A DNA stretch of 64,000 nt from Mesorhizobium mediterraneum (GTDB taxonomy: Bacteria > Pseudomonadota > Alphaproteobacteria > Rhizobiales > Rhizobiaceae), in contig NZ_NPKI01000029.1 in the NCBI RefSeq assembly GCF_002284565.1, positions 1 through 64,000 on the forward strand, in the 5' to 3' direction. Position numbers and translations under genes: made by a program. Below, in pieces: positions 63,901 to 64,000 of this stretch. Position 1 is the first letter of the stretch, and every line of letters starts with the position of its first letter. The notes beneath the pieces were generated by a model that was not told the DNA's origin, did no database searches, and saw only the letters and a program-made list of their open reading frames with translations.

Positions 63901-64000
63901 CCATCCAATCCAGGCAGGCGTCGGATAGCCGCAGTGCCGTCCCGCCGGTCGAACGACCCTCTGCCAAGGCGCATGTGATCAAGGCCGATGCCGAGGCAAT
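63897..64000 (+). CDS. sfnB: SfnB-like acyl-CoA dehydrogenase-type flavoprotein, 5' part
   Basis: Only the first 34 codons are in the window: MTIQSRQASDSRSAVPPVER, then PSAKAHVIKADAEA. The AHVIxxDAEA start is usual in the SfnB/DszC-like family of sulfur-acquisition oxidoreductases, which lie next to sfnG. ATGA overlap with the LivF-type gene. Identity is inferred from a short sequence plus context. Confidence 0.6.
   Translation, partial: MTIQSRQASDSRSAVPPVERPSAKAHVIKADAEA

Overview
The window looks like an accessory region of a Mesorhizobium-type genome (Phyllobacteriaceae, Hyphomicrobiales). The evidence is high GC, rhizobial families such as DUF982, DUF1403 and ScpB, an HWE histidine kinase remnant, and a thiCOSGE-thiD cluster under a TPP riboswitch as found on rhizobial replicons. 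Genus is inferred from family content only.

Layout. 1-0.6 kb is the 3' end of kup. 0.8-5.6 kb is a graveyard of broken genes: DUF982, an IS21-type istB with its end repeats, a scrambled DUF4142 gene, a cytochrome c peroxidase C-terminus, an HWE kinase and a VanZ-like remnant, plus two small intact ORFs. 6.5-11.1 kb (minus strand) and 14.5-19.5 kb (plus strand) are two complete, divergent QatABCD-type anti-phage systems (KAP ATPase, QatB, QueC-like QatC, TatD-like QatD). They are separated by a decayed DUF1403-scpB pair. 19.5-23.5 kb is a minus-strand array: a winged-helix protein, a tRNA-like gene with a structured extra stem-loop in its anticodon loop, a HEPN-like protein, an HExxH protein and an RHH-YfbU regulator with a likely operator. 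23.7-29.1 kb is a four-gene minus-strand operon (metallo-beta-lactamase-fold protein, E2-E1-JAB fusion, membrane protein, DUF3800). It is bracketed by two predicted plus-strand small RNAs, each with promoter and terminator. 29.3-33.4 kb holds a frameshifted phospholipase D, a coiled-coil membrane protein, a frameshifted HEPN protein and a permuted papain-like protein. 33.97-40.35 kb is a plus-strand lytic-enzyme array: gluzincin peptidase, MBL hydrolase, patatin, two small proteins (one secreted, broken) and a DUF2235 alpha/beta hydrolase. A truncated TerY-P-type kinase follows. 42.4-46.2 kb carries an AbiJ-NTD-like/Mrr-like nuclease gene and an intact ISNCY-type insertion sequence.

46.3-51.7 kb is the thiamine operon. 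51.8-56.5 kb is a second graveyard (panD, ParB-like, AddA/UvrD-like helicase, DUF418-like membrane protein, a second scpB). The two scpB remnants are direct repeats about 42 kb apart. 57.0-64.0 kb is a coherent organosulfur operon: FMN reductase, dimethylsulfone monooxygenase SfnG, a complete branched-chain-type ABC transporter and the start of an SfnB-like flavoprotein.

Overall, about 40 kb of stacked defence and conflict genes with many decayed neighbours has built up between housekeeping or catabolic segments. The strongest candidates for something undescribed are the tRNA-like gene embedded between coding genes, the Ub-like conjugation operon with flanking small RNAs, and the peptidase/MBL/patatin array. 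All function calls are from reading motifs by eye; no database search was run.
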